Shown: positions 31,381 through 40,968 of the stretch, in pieces | Position numbering within the stretch: the first letter of the stretch is position 1 | How the letters are laid out: every line of letters starts with the position of its first letter | Source: Lachnospiraceae bacterium | GTDB lineage: Bacteria > Bacillota > Clostridia > Oscillospirales > CAG-272 | Direction of reading: 5' to 3' | Assembly: GCA_024404495.1 (NCBI GenBank) | Contig: JAKSPT010000009.1 | Span: 1-64,000 of the forward strand | DNA length: 64,000 nt | Program-made: the position numbers and the translations under genes | The notes under the pieces: generated by a model | Database searches by the model: none | What the model was told of the DNA's origin: nothing | Seen by the model: only the letters and a program-made list of their open reading frames with translations

Positions 31381-34004
31381 TGCCGCTCAGCCCCCTTATG
31401 CAGCAGTATCTCGAAACGAAAAAGCAGTATCCCGAGGCGATCCTTTTCTACCGCATCGGCGATTTTTACGAAATGTTCTTCGACGACGCGAAGCTCGCCT
31501 CCCGCGAACTCGAACTGACCCTCACGGGCAAGGACTGCGGTCTTGAGGAGCGCGCCCCGATGTGCGGCGTCCCCTTCCACGCCGCCGACGTCTACGTCGG
31601 ACGGCTCGTCGCAAAGGGCTATAAGGTCGTCATCTGCGAACAGACCGAGGACCCCGCGCTGGCGAAGGGACTCGTGAAGCGTGAGGTCATCCGCACGGTC
31701 ACGCCCGGCACGGTCATCGACAACACGCAGATCCCCGACGATAAGAACAACTACCTCTCCGCGGTCTGCTTCACGGATGCAAGTGAAGCATCCGACGAAA
31801 ACGGCGGAGAAGCCGCCGGGATCGCGGTCGGCTTTGCCGATATCACGACCGGTGAATTTTCGGTCACCTTCTTTACGGGCGAATCGGCGGAACGGCAGCT
31901 CATGAACGAGCTTGCCACCTTCTCCCCCCGCGAGATCCTTCTGAACCGTCCTCTGCCCGAAGGCTCCCCGCTCCGCGCGTTTTTCCGCGAGCGGCTGAAC
32001 GCCTCGGTCTCGGAAAACGGGAACGAAAAGCGCTTCGATTACGTTCACGACCTTGCGCTCGTCACGAAGCAGTTCGGTCAGAGCGCGCTCGAAGCGGGCA
32101 CCGTCCCCCCGCCCGCCGTCCGCGCGGCAGGCGCCCTGCTCGACTACGTTCTCGAAACGCAGATGACGGATATCAGCAATATCTCCAAGCTCAATTTCTT
32201 TGAGGACGGGCAGTACCTCGGGCTCGACGTTTCGACGAGACGCAACCTTGAGCTGACCGAATCCATGCGTTCCAAGGAGAAAAAAGGGACGCTTCTCTGG
32301 GTCCTCGACCGTACCCGCACCGCGATGGGCGCGCGCCTGCTCCGCAAATGGATCGAACAGCCCCTCCTCAACGCCAATCACATCGTAAAGCGGCAGAAGG
32401 CGGTCGAAGAGCTCGCGGGCAGCTTCATGATCCGCGAGGAGCTTTCCGATCTGCTCCGCCACGTCCTCGACCTCGAACGTCTGATGACCAAGCTTGTCTA
32501 CGGCACGGCGAACGCCAGAGACCTGCGCGCCATCCACGCGACGATCTCGGTCCTGCCCGACGTGAAAAAGCTGCTTGCCGACTTCACCTCGGCGGAGCTT
32601 TCGGGCATCGCGAAGGAGATGGACACCCTCGACGATATCCGCGACCTGATCGGCCGCTCGATCGTGGACGAGCCCCCCTTCTCGATCAGAGAAGCGGGCT
32701 TCATCCGCGCGGGCTATAACGCGCAGGTGGACGAGCTTCACGAGATCGTTTTCAACGGCAAGGACTACGTGGAGCGCCTCGCCGCCGAGGAAAGAGAAAA
32801 AACCGGCATCAAGAACCTGAAGATCGCGTATAACCGCGTCTTCGGCTACTATATCGAGGTCACGCGCTCCTTCCTCGACCTCGTTCCCGACCGCTATATC
32901 CGCAAGCAGACCCTCACCACGGGCGAGCGCTATATCACCGAGGAGCTGAAGGAAAAGGAGACCGTCATCGTCGGCGCCTCCGACCGCCTCTCCGCCCTCG
33001 AATACGAGCTTTTCGTCGGCATCCGGGAACGGATCACGGCGGAAATACAGCGCGTGCAGGCGTCCGCCGCGATGATGGCGAAGCTTGACGTTTACCTTTC
33101 GCTCGCCGACGTCGCGGTCAGAAACAATTACGTCTGCCCCGAGGTCGAATACGGCTCGGTCATCGAGATCAAGGACGGGCGTCACCCGGTCGTGGAGCAG
33201 TTCTGCGAGGACGGATATTTCGTCCCGAACGACACCCTGCTCGACACCAATCACAACCGCCTCGCCCTCATCACCGGTCCGAATATGGCGGGCAAATCGA
33301 CCTATATGCGTCAGGTGGCGCTGATCACGCTGATGGCGCAGATCGGCTCCTTCGTTCCCGCGCGTGAGGCGAGGATCGGCATCGTCGACAAGATCTTCAC
33401 CCGCGTCGGCGCGTCGGACGACCTTGCCTCCGGGCAGTCGACCTTTATGCTCGAAATGAACGAGGTCGCCGCCATTCTGAAAAACGCGACCCGCCGCTCG
33501 CTGATCGTTTACGACGAGATCGGACGCGGCACCTCGACCTACGACGGCATGAGCATCGCCCGCGCCGTCGCCGAATACACGGTCGGGAAAAAGCTCGGCG
33601 CGAAGACCCTTTTCGCCACCCACTATCACGAGCTGAACGACCTCGCCGACGAGCTCGACGGGATCGTGAACTATAACATCGCCGCGAAAAAGACGGGCGA
33701 TTCGATCACCTTCCTCCGGAAGATCGTCAAGGGTTCCGTGGACGACAGCTACGGCATCGAGGTCGCAAAGCTCGCCGGGATCCCGAACGAGGTCATCCGC
33801 CGGGCAAAGGAAGTCCTGAAAACGCTGAACGAAAAAGGCATCGTTCCCCGCGAACCCGAAAAGAAGGAAGAAAACTCCAATATCACCTTCGACGACTACC
33901 GCGCGAACGACGTGCGCGTCAAGCTGCTCAATACCGACGTCAACATTCTGACGCCGATCGAGGCGCTGAACCTGCTCGTTGAGCTGAAACGTCTGGCGGA
34001 ATAA
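31380..34004 (+). CDS. mutS: DNA mismatch repair protein MutS
   Basis: 874 residues. It has a full-length MutS fold: N-terminal mismatch-binding FYRIGDFYEMFFDDA (Phe-x-Glu intact), connector and lever domains, Walker A GPNMAGKSTYMRQ (about 636-648), STFMLEMNE signature, Walker B LIVYDEIGRGTSTYDG, switch HYHEL and C-terminal GIEVAKLAGIPNEVIRRAKEVL. It is clearly the genuine repair protein, unlike the two MutS-like ATPases at 18-21 kb. It is coupled to miaB by overlapping stop and start. A UroD-like gene separates it from mutL. Confidence 0.96.
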   Translation: MPLSPLMQQYLETKKQYPEAILFYRIGDFYEMFFDDAKLASRELELTLTGKDCGLEERAPMCGVPFHAADVYVGRLVAKGYKVVICEQTEDPALAKGLVKREVIRTVTPGTVIDNTQIPDDKNNYLSAVCFTDASEASDENGGEAAGIAVGFADITTGEFSVTFFTGESAERQLMNELATFSPREILLNRPLPEGSPLRAFFRERLNASVSENGNEKRFDYVHDLALVTKQFGQSALEAGTVPPPAVRAAGALLDYVLETQMTDISNISKLNFFEDGQYLGLDVSTRRNLELTESMRSKEKKGTLLWVLDRTRTAMGARLLRKWIEQPLLNANHIVKRQKAVEELAGSFMIREELSDLLRHVLDLERLMTKLVYGTANARDLRAIHATISVLPDVKKLLADFTSAELSGIAKEMDTLDDIRDLIGRSIVDEPPFSIREAGFIRAGYNAQVDELHEIVFNGKDYVERLAAEEREKTGIKNLKIAYNRVFGYYIEVTRSFLDLVPDRYIRKQTLTTGERYITEELKEKETVIVGASDRLSALEYELFVGIRERITAEIQRVQASAAMMAKLDVYLSLADVAVRNNYVCPEVEYGSVIEIKDGRHPVVEQFCEDGYFVPNDTLLDTNHNRLALITGPNMAGKSTYMRQVALITLMAQIGSFVPAREARIGIVDKIFTRVGASDDLASGQSTFMLEMNEVAAILKNATRRSLIVYDEIGRGTSTYDGMSIARAVAEYTVGKKLGAKTLFATHYHELNDLADELDGIVNYNIAAKKTGDSITFLRKIVKGSVDDSYGIEVAKLAGIPNEVIRRAKEVLKTLNEKGIVPREPEKKEENSNITFDDYRANDVRVKLLNTDVNILTPIEALNLLVELKRLAE

Positions 34005-34037
34005 AAAAATTTTCGTTTTCTCCGAAAGGAGCATCCA

Positions 34038-35096
34038 ATGCCGATCCGTTTTGATACCGCGCGGATGGACGCGGTGAAGGAATCACACGCAAGATGGTGG
34101 GAAGGATCGCTTTCCCGCCCGCTTCTCAGCATCATTCTGCCCGACGCGTACGACGACGGGCGCCCCCCGCTCCCCCTGCTCTCGCAGGCAAACTGCCACG
34201 ACCTCTCCCGCCCGGCGGAGGACGTTATCGAGGCGTGGGACCGCTGGCTCTCTCATTTTGCATTTCTCGGCGATTCTTATCCGAACGTGTCACTCGACGT
34301 CTTCGGTCCGGGCGTCCTCTCGGCATTCACGGGAGGCATCCTCGACAATTCGAGCGGCGCGGTCTGGTTCCGGGGCGAAAAAAAGCCGCTTTCGGAGATC
34401 AGGGTGAAATACGACCCGGAAAACGTCTGGGCAAAACGCATCAAGGAAATTTACCGCGCGGGAACCGAGCGCTGGCAGGGCAAGGTCATCATGGGAATGC
34501 CCGACCTCGGCGGCGTGCTCGACGTCGCGGCGGCGCTGCGCGGAACCGACGACCTGCTCTGCGATCTGATCGACGACCCCGGGGAGGTGCTCCGTCTGAC
34601 CGGAGAGATCAGAAAAGCGTGGCACGAGGCGTACGCCGATTTTTCCTCTGTGCTTGCGGGTCAGCACGGCTGTACCGACTGGAACGGGCTCCTCAGCACC
34701 GCTCCCTCCTATATCCTCCAATGTGATTTCAGCGCGATGATCGGGAAGGAAATGTACGATACCTTCGTCCTGCCCGACGTCCGATACGATACCGAGACGC
34801 TCGAAAACACGATCTACCACCTCGACGGCGCGGGCGCGCTCCGTCACCTTGACAGCATCCTCACCCTCCCCGCCCTGAACGCCGTTCAATGGGTCCCGGG
34901 CGCGGGTTCTCCCCCCTCCGATCACTGGCCCGACGTTTTCCGCCGCATCATTTCCGCGGGCAAGGGCTGGATGATGGTCGACGGGCCCGATCAGTTCGTC
35001 TTTCTGCAAAAGGAGCTGCACGGAACCCCCTTCTGCCGCTGGTATCTCCCGGCAGGGGAAAGAAGACGCGCGGAGGAGCTGCTCTCCATCCGCTGA
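34038..35096 (+). CDS. UroD-like protein (uroporphyrinogen decarboxylase superfamily)
   Basis: 352 residues. The TIM-barrel pattern of the UroD/MtaA/CmuA superfamily is visible: DVFGPGVLSAFTGG, GMPDLGGVLDVAAALRGTDDLLCDLIDDPGEVLRLTGEI, YLDGAGA-type loop (TIYHLDGAGALRHLDSIL) and VQWVPGAGSPP. True uroporphyrinogen decarboxylase is unlikely because no other heme gene is present and the N-terminal RxxR porphyrin motif is absent. Relatives include corrinoid methyltransferases and many uncharacterised proteins of carbohydrate-utilising Clostridia. It sits 33 bp after mutS and 55 bp before mutL, splitting a usually adjacent pair. An AAAGGAG site precedes ATG. Confidence 0.7.
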   Translation: MPIRFDTARMDAVKESHARWWEGSLSRPLLSIILPDAYDDGRPPLPLLSQANCHDLSRPAEDVIEAWDRWLSHFAFLGDSYPNVSLDVFGPGVLSAFTGGILDNSSGAVWFRGEKKPLSEIRVKYDPENVWAKRIKEIYRAGTERWQGKVIMGMPDLGGVLDVAAALRGTDDLLCDLIDDPGEVLRLTGEIRKAWHEAYADFSSVLAGQHGCTDWNGLLSTAPSYILQCDFSAMIGKEMYDTFVLPDVRYDTETLENTIYHLDGAGALRHLDSILTLPALNAVQWVPGAGSPPSDHWPDVFRRIISAGKGWMMVDGPDQFVFLQKELHGTPFCRWYLPAGERRRAEELLSIR

Positions 35097-35151
35097 AACG
35101 AATGATACGTCCCCGGAAACGGAAAAACCGCTTTTCCGGAAAGGAACACAA

Positions 35152-37377
35152 ATGGGAATCATCAACGTTCTTGATTTTTCGATCGCCAATCTGATCGCCG
35201 CCGGCGAAGTGGTCGACCGTCCCGCCTCTGCGGTCAAGGAACTGACCGAAAACGCGATCGACGCGGGCGCGACGCAGATCACCGTCGAGACCAAAAACGG
35301 CGGTTCTTCGCTGATGCGCGTCACCGACAACGGCTGCGGCATGGCAAAGGAAGACCTCCCGGTCTGCGTCAAACGCCACGCGACGAGCAAGATCCGCGAG
35401 GCAGCCGATCTGAACGGCATCCTCACCCTCGGCTTCCGCGGGGAGGCGCTTGCCGCCATCGCCTCGGTCTCCAAGCTCCGCATCATCACGCGGCGCAAAG
35501 AGGACGAAATGGGCACCGTGATGGCGGTGGACTGCGGCGAGGTCGTCAGCCTCGAACCGACCGGCGCCGCCGTCGGCACGACGGTCATCGTCGAGGAGCT
35601 TTTCGCCAACGTTCCCGCGCGCCGCAAATTTCTGAAAAAGGATATTTCGGAGACGACCGCCGTCGTCGCCGTCGTCGAAAAGATCGCCCTTTCCCACCCG
35701 GAGATCGCGGTGCGCCTCATCACCGACGGCGTGACCCGCTTTGCCTCGGCGGGCGACGGGCAGCTCTGGAACACCGTGTACGCGGTGCTCGGACGCGATT
35801 TCTCGAAGAAGCTCGTACAGGTGGAAGACCTGACCGGAGGAGTAGGCGTCAGCGGCTATATCGGCAGACCCGACAACGTACGCGGCAACCGCAACTGCCA
35901 GAACTTCTTCATCAACGGCAGATACGTCAAGAGCACGACCGCCTCGGCGGCGCTGGAGCAGGCTTTCGTTTCCTACTGCCCGCCCGAGCGCTTCCCGGTC
36001 TGCGTGCTCAATCTCACGGTCCACCCCGCCTTCGTGGATGTCAACGTCCATCCGGCGAAATTAGAGGTCAAATTTTCCAACGAAAAAGCGGTTTTCGAGG
36101 CGGTCTACTGTGCCGTCCGGAACGCATTGACCAATTCGGTCTCCCGCCCGGAGGCTTCCCTTCCCGGCACCTTCCGCCTCACCTCGGACGACGTTCACGG
36201 CGTCAGCGCCCCGATCACCGAAAAGCTCGAATCCGCCGAGGCCGCCCGCGCGGCAAGCCTTGAGAACGAGAAGCTGACCGGGACCTACCGGCAGATCACC
36301 GCCGATCTGCGGGAAGCGGCGCCCGCGTCCGATCCCCGGAAAACGGCAGGCACGGACAAAACGGGCGTGACCCTCACCCATCCCGAGATCGAGGGCTCGA
36401 AATCGTGGCAGTACCGTCCGGAGGAACCGGGCGTCACGCTGCCGCCGAAAAAGGATTCCTTCGACGTCGGCAAGCCGGTCTCCGTTCCCCGCACCGCCTC
36501 TTACGACGGCGCGATGAAGGTCTCTTATCCTCCGGTTCCGGAAGGTCCTTCCTTCGCGCAGGAGGAGGGCTTCCTCCCGCCCGAGGCGTTTGACGCCGTT
36601 CCGGAAAAAGCGGTGCCGCAGGAGCAGAAGCCCTCGGAACGAGTTCCGACGGAACGAGCCCCGACGGAACGGGTTCCGACGGAACAAGCCCCGACGGAAC
36701 AAGCCCCGACGGAACAAGCCCCGACGGAACAGAAGCCGCCGGAGCGGGAAGCTGCCGTTTCCGCCCCCGTTGAATCCGACCTTACCGAGCCGCTTCCGTG
36801 GTACCGGATCGCGGGCGTGGTCTTCAACTGTTACGTCACGGTCGAGCTTGCCGACAAGATGCTCCTTATCGACAAACACGCCGCGCACGAGCGCATCCTT
36901 TTTGAGGAAATGAAGGAAAACCTGACCCGGGAAACGGTCTCGCAGTACCTTCTGATCCCCATTGAGATCCCTCTCTCCGCAGAGGATATCGGTGCGCTTT
37001 CCGAAAACGCCGACGACGTGAAAAAGCTCGGCTTCGACTTCGATTTTGCCAAAGAAGGCAATCTCGCGCGTCTCTACCGCATCCCCGCGTCGCTGACCAA
37101 CGTGGAAGCCTCCGAGCTCTTCTCCACCCTTGCCTCCTCGTTTGCCGAGGGCAAGGCTTCGGGCGGGATCACCGGAGAGAGCCTGACCGAAAAAGCGCTC
37201 TTTCAGGCGTCCTGCAAGGCGGCGGTCAAGGCAGGGCGGGAGGACAGCCCGGAAACGATCCGCTGGATCGTGGAAAACGTCCTCGTAAAAAAGAACGTCC
37301 GCTTCTGCCCGCACGGCAGACCGGTCGCCTTTGAAATGACGAAGGCACAGGTGGAGCACCTGTTCAAGAGGTCGTAA
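35152..37377 (+). CDS. mutL: DNA mismatch repair protein MutL
   Basis: 741 residues. GHKL ATPase motifs are ELTENAIDAGA, DNGCGM, ATSKI and GFRGEAL. The transducer domain holds FFINGRYVKS and VDVNVHPAKLEVKF. A long variable linker (about 340-550) contains seven copies of the pentapeptide PTE(R/Q)(A/V). The C-terminal endonuclease domain has DKHAAHERILFEE (from Asp574; usual form DQHAxxE), SCKAAVKAG and FCPHGRP, so endonuclease activity is likely intact with one conservative Gln to Lys change. An AAAGGAAC site precedes ATG. Confidence 0.95.
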   Translation: MGIINVLDFSIANLIAAGEVVDRPASAVKELTENAIDAGATQITVETKNGGSSLMRVTDNGCGMAKEDLPVCVKRHATSKIREAADLNGILTLGFRGEALAAIASVSKLRIITRRKEDEMGTVMAVDCGEVVSLEPTGAAVGTTVIVEELFANVPARRKFLKKDISETTAVVAVVEKIALSHPEIAVRLITDGVTRFASAGDGQLWNTVYAVLGRDFSKKLVQVEDLTGGVGVSGYIGRPDNVRGNRNCQNFFINGRYVKSTTASAALEQAFVSYCPPERFPVCVLNLTVHPAFVDVNVHPAKLEVKFSNEKAVFEAVYCAVRNALTNSVSRPEASLPGTFRLTSDDVHGVSAPITEKLESAEAARAASLENEKLTGTYRQITADLREAAPASDPRKTAGTDKTGVTLTHPEIEGSKSWQYRPEEPGVTLPPKKDSFDVGKPVSVPRTASYDGAMKVSYPPVPEGPSFAQEEGFLPPEAFDAVPEKAVPQEQKPSERVPTERAPTERVPTEQAPTEQAPTEQAPTEQKPPEREAAVSAPVESDLTEPLPWYRIAGVVFNCYVTVELADKMLLIDKHAAHERILFEEMKENLTRETVSQYLLIPIEIPLSAEDIGALSENADDVKKLGFDFDFAKEGNLARLYRIPASLTNVEASELFSTLASSFAEGKASGGITGESLTEKALFQASCKAAVKAGREDSPETIRWIVENVLVKKNVRFCPHGRPVAFEMTKAQVEHLFKRS
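36631..36735 (+). repeat. 15-bp tandem repeat in mutL
   Basis: Seven 15-bp units of the type CCGACGGAACAAGCC. Three of them (36676-36720) are identical; the outer units diverge. They encode PTEQA-like pentapeptides in the inter-domain linker. Copy number could change in frame without disrupting either MutL domain. Confidence 0.9.
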
Positions 37378-37380
37378 ATT

Positions 37381-37429
37381 AAGTCTAAAGTCTAAAGTCT
37401 AAAGTCTTAAGGCTTAAGGCTTAAGACTT
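37381..37429. repeat. Heptamer array R5b between mutL and tgt
   Basis: Seven units in exact register: AAGTCTA x3, AAGTCTT, AAGGCTT x2, AAGACTT. It begins 3 bp after the mutL stop and ends just before the AAAGAAAGG site of tgt. Confidence 0.85.
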
Positions 37430-37448
37430 AAAAAAGAAAGGATACATC

Positions 37449-38588
37449 ATGTCTTTCACGTTACTCAAAACCGACGGCAAGGCAAGACGCGGCAGGATGG
37501 AGACCGTCCACGGGACGATCGAGACCCCCGTCTTCATGAACGTCGGCACCTGCGCCGCCATCCGCGGCGGCGTTTCGACGATGGATCTCCGCGAGATCGG
37601 CTGTCAGGTCGAGCTCTCGAACACCTACCATCTCCACATCCGTCCGGGCGACGATCTGATCCACCGCCTCGGCGGCATCCATAAGTTCTTCAACTGGGAC
37701 CGTCCCGTCCTCACCGACAGCGGCGGATTTCAGGTCTTTTCGCTCGCGAAGCTCCGCAAGATCAACGAGGAGGGCGTTCATTTCGCCTCCCACATCGACG
37801 GCAAGCGGATCTTTATGGGACCCGAGGAGAGTATGCGGATCCAGTCCAATCTTGCCTCCACGATCGCGATGGCGTTCGACGAGTGCATCGAAAACCCCGC
37901 CGAATACAAGTACGTGAAGAACTCCTGCGACCGCACCTACCGCTGGCTCGTCCGCTGCAAGAACGAGATGGCGCGGCTGAACTCCCTGCCCGAAACGATC
38001 AACCCGTCCCAGCTTCTCTTCGGCATCAATCAGGGCTCGACCTACGAGGACCTGCGCATCAACCACATGAAGCGCATCGCCGAGCTTGACCTCGCCGGCT
38101 ACGCGATCGGCGGCCTTGCCGTCGGCGAAACGGCGGACGAAATGTACCATACGATCGAGGTCGTCGAGGAATATATGCCGGTCGACAAGCCCCGCTATCT
38201 GATGGGCGTCGGCACTCCGGTCAATATCCTCGAGGCGGTCTACCGCGGCGTCGATTTCTTCGACTGCGTCATGCCAAGCCGCAACGCCCGCCACGGCAAC
38301 CTCTTCACCTGGGAAGGCAAGCTCACGATCCTGAACGAAAGCTTCAAGTTCGACACCCGCCCGATCTCCGAGCGGTGTAACTGCCCCGCCTGCCGGAACT
38401 ATTCCCGCGCCTATATCCGCCATCTGCTGAAGGTGGACGAAATGCTCGGGATGCGGCTCTGCGTCCTGCACAATCTGTATTTCTACAACGAGCTGATGGC
38501 AAAGATCCGCGAGGCGATTGACGAGGGACGCTACGAGTCCTTCTACCGTCAGTACCGCGTCATCCTCGGGGAACGGGTGCCGCAGTAA
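37449..38588 (+). CDS. tgt: Queuine tRNA-ribosyltransferase
   Basis: 379 residues. Exchanges guanine 34 of GUN-anticodon tRNAs for preQ1. The substrate site DSGGFQVFSL, catalytic Asp in GVDFFDCVMPSRNARHG and zinc ligands CNCPAC plus His in VLHNLYFYNELM are intact. The length is normal. No queA or preQ1 synthesis genes are seen in the window. The gene is probably the last in the miaB operon, so two anticodon-loop modifiers share a transcript with mismatch repair genes. Confidence 0.95.
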   Translation: MSFTLLKTDGKARRGRMETVHGTIETPVFMNVGTCAAIRGGVSTMDLREIGCQVELSNTYHLHIRPGDDLIHRLGGIHKFFNWDRPVLTDSGGFQVFSLAKLRKINEEGVHFASHIDGKRIFMGPEESMRIQSNLASTIAMAFDECIENPAEYKYVKNSCDRTYRWLVRCKNEMARLNSLPETINPSQLLFGINQGSTYEDLRINHMKRIAELDLAGYAIGGLAVGETADEMYHTIEVVEEYMPVDKPRYLMGVGTPVNILEAVYRGVDFFDCVMPSRNARHGNLFTWEGKLTILNESFKFDTRPISERCNCPACRNYSRAYIRHLLKVDEMLGMRLCVLHNLYFYNELMAKIREAIDEGRYESFYRQYRVILGERVPQ

Positions 38589-38703
38589 AAACAGGATTTT
38601 TCCGAATTTTTGAAAAAACATCATACAGTCTTCACATACTTCTTTTATAATGGAACCGTAAAAGCCGATCCTTTTCTTTGAAGATCCGAAAGGAGAACAA
38701 TTC

Positions 38704-40230
38704 ATGAACGATCAATGGAATCCCGAAAACAATAACGACCGGACCCCGGTCACGCCCTCCGCGCCCGTGACCCCCTCCGAACCCGTCCGTCCCTCGGAGC
38801 CGGTCAGACCGACCGATAACGGACAGACCGAGCCGCCCCGTCAGGATGCCCGTCCCTACGAGCGTCCGGTCTACGGCGGGCAGGGCTATTACAGACAGAA
38901 TTCCTACTATCAGCAGGCTCCCTACGGGCAGAACCCCTACGGGCAGTCCGCCTATGACCCGAACGCGGGCACCCGCGGCGGATATCAGACCGGGATCGGT
39001 CAGCAGCCCTCCGGCGGCTACTATCAGCAGCAGCCCGGGGCATACGCGCCCGCACCCAAGCCCCGGAAAGAAAAAACGCCCTACGCCTCCAAGAAGGCGC
39101 TGGCGTGGTGCACCGTCATCTGCCTGTTCGTCGCGATCGTATTCGGCACGCTCGGCATCGTGATCGGCGCCGTGGCGGCGTCGAAGGGCAACAGCCCGAT
39201 CATCCCGATCAAGGGCGGCAGCGTCACGATCGAGCAGTACACCGGCAATCCGACGAATTACGAAAAGGGCGACGGCTCGCTCGTCTCCGTCGTCAAGGAA
39301 GTGAAGGACGCGGTCGTTGAGATCACGACCGAAACGGTCAGCACCTCTTCCCTCTTCGGTCAGTATATCACGGGCGGCGCGGGCTCGGGTGTCATCATCG
39401 ACAAGGCCGGCTATATCGTCACCTGCTGCCACGTCGTGGACGGCGCGAATTCGATCACCGTCAAGCTCACCTCGGGCAAGGAATACGAGGCGACCCTCAT
39501 CGGCAAGGACGCGCAGACCGATATCGCCGTCATTCAGATCAAGGCGGACGCTGATCTGCCCTATATCACCTTCGGCGATTCCGACGCGCTTGAGGTCGGT
39601 GAGTCGGTCATCGCGATCGGCAACCCGCTCGGCTCGCTCGGCGGCAGCGTCACGACCGGCATCATTTCGGCGACCGACCGTGAGATCGAGATCGACGGCA
39701 CGATGTACAACCTGCTCCAGACCAACGCCGCCATCAACCCCGGCAACTCGGGCGGCGCGCTCCTCAACGCCAAGGGACAGCTCATCGGCATCGTCAACGC
39801 CAAGAGCGGCGGCGAAAACATCGAGGGTCTCGGCTTCTCGATCCCCGGCAACGAGGCGCTGAAGGTCTCCTCCGAGCTGATCGCAAACGGCTACGTCAAG
39901 GGCAGAGTGAAGCTCGGCTTCTCGCTCTTCGAGGTCCACAGTCAGGACGACGCGCTCAACTGGTGGCAGTACCGTCAGTACGTCACCGAGTACGGCGTCT
40001 ATATCGCGGAATCCACCCTCAACGACGACTTCCTCACCGGTGACCGCATCGTCGCGCTGGAAGACGCCGAGATCTCCACGATCGCCGATCTGAAATCCGA
40101 GCTGAACAAGTACGAGGTCGGTGACAAGGTCACGATCACGGTCTCCCGTTACGACACCGAAGCGAGAAAGAACCAGCTTCTCCGCATCGAAATCACCCTC
40201 GCGGAAAAGACCGCGGAGGACAACAAATAA
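38704..40230 (+). CDS. htrA: HtrA/DegP-like membrane-anchored serine protease
   Basis: 508 residues. Cytoplasmic N-terminus rich in Pro, Tyr and Gln (residues 1-125, including YGQNPYGQSAY); one transmembrane helix (about 135-160); trypsin-like domain with His243 (TCCHVVDGA), Asp273 (QTDIAVI) and Ser349 (PGNSGGAL); then a C-terminal PDZ domain. It should act outside the membrane in protein quality control. TATAAT at 38646 suggests a promoter, but the -35 is weak. It is followed by a response regulator and sensor kinase in the same direction (28-bp gap), so the protease and the two-component system are probably co-expressed. Confidence 0.9.
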   Translation: MNDQWNPENNNDRTPVTPSAPVTPSEPVRPSEPVRPTDNGQTEPPRQDARPYERPVYGGQGYYRQNSYYQQAPYGQNPYGQSAYDPNAGTRGGYQTGIGQQPSGGYYQQQPGAYAPAPKPRKEKTPYASKKALAWCTVICLFVAIVFGTLGIVIGAVAASKGNSPIIPIKGGSVTIEQYTGNPTNYEKGDGSLVSVVKEVKDAVVEITTETVSTSSLFGQYITGGAGSGVIIDKAGYIVTCCHVVDGANSITVKLTSGKEYEATLIGKDAQTDIAVIQIKADADLPYITFGDSDALEVGESVIAIGNPLGSLGGSVTTGIISATDREIEIDGTMYNLLQTNAAINPGNSGGALLNAKGQLIGIVNAKSGGENIEGLGFSIPGNEALKVSSELIANGYVKGRVKLGFSLFEVHSQDDALNWWQYRQYVTEYGVYIAESTLNDDFLTGDRIVALEDAEISTIADLKSELNKYEVGDKVTITVSRYDTEARKNQLLRIEITLAEKTAEDNK

Positions 40231-40257
40231 TCAACGCTCCCGAAAGAGGTATTTTGC

Positions 40258-40968
40258 ATGGGCTATTCCGTTCTCGTGACCGACGACGAGGAAAACATCC
40301 GGAAGCTGATCCGGAAATACGCGGAATTTGAGGGACACACCGTTACCGAGGCGGCGACCGGAATGGAAGCCGTCTCCCTCGCCCGCGCGGGCGGCTTCGA
40401 CGTCATCATCCTCGACGTCATGCTCCCCGAGCTCGACGGCTTTTCCGCCTGCCGTGAGATCCGCAAGACCTCCGACACCCCGATCATCATGCTGTCGGCA
40501 CGCGGCGAGGAATACGACCGTCTGAGCGGCTTCGGCTTCGGCGCTGACGATTACGTCGTCAAGCCCTTTTCGCCGAAGGAACTGATGTCCCGCATCGACG
40601 CGATCATGCGCCGGGTCGGCAGACGCGCCGATCCCGCTGCCGCGCCCGCACCGGCAGTCCTTCCCGCTCACGACGAATATGTTTCCGGCGGGCTCCGGGT
40701 GGACTTCACCGGGCGGCTGGTCTGGATCGACGGCGTCCGCGCGGACCTTTCCCCCAAGGAATACGAGCTGCTCTTTTATCTCGTCAAGAACCGCAACATT
40801 GCCCTCACCCGGGAAAAGCTGATCACCGAGGTATGGGGCTACGATTTCTTCGGGGACGACCGCACGCTCGACACCCACGTCAAGCTGCTGCGCCGCTCCC
40901 TCGGCAAATACAGCGCCCATATCGTGACGCTTCGCGGAGTGGGGTACCGTTTTGAATCCGATCACTGA
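40258..40968 (+). CDS. OmpR/PhoB-family response regulator
   Basis: 236 residues. Receiver domain with acidic pocket DDEE, phosphoacceptor Asp53 (VIILDVMLPELDGF) and Lys in DDYVVKPFSPKEL. An Ala/Pro-rich linker (about 118-138) follows, then a winged-helix domain (LSPKEYELLFYLVKNRN, TLDTHVKLLRRSLG, TLRGVGYRF). Its 3' end overlaps the kinase gene by 17 bp, so the two are translationally coupled. The targets are unknown; htrA directly upstream is the obvious candidate, suggesting an envelope-stress role. Confidence 0.92.
   Translation: MGYSVLVTDDEENIRKLIRKYAEFEGHTVTEAATGMEAVSLARAGGFDVIILDVMLPELDGFSACREIRKTSDTPIIMLSARGEEYDRLSGFGFGADDYVVKPFSPKELMSRIDAIMRRVGRRADPAAAPAPAVLPAHDEYVSGGLRVDFTGRLVWIDGVRADLSPKEYELLFYLVKNRNIALTREKLITEVWGYDFFGDDRTLDTHVKLLRRSLGKYSAHIVTLRGVGYRFESDH

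Noticed and set aside
34038-35096. True uroporphyrinogen decarboxylase (hemE)
   Set aside because: The N-terminal porphyrin-binding arginine motif is absent and no heme or corrin gene is nearby; only superfamily membership is supported.
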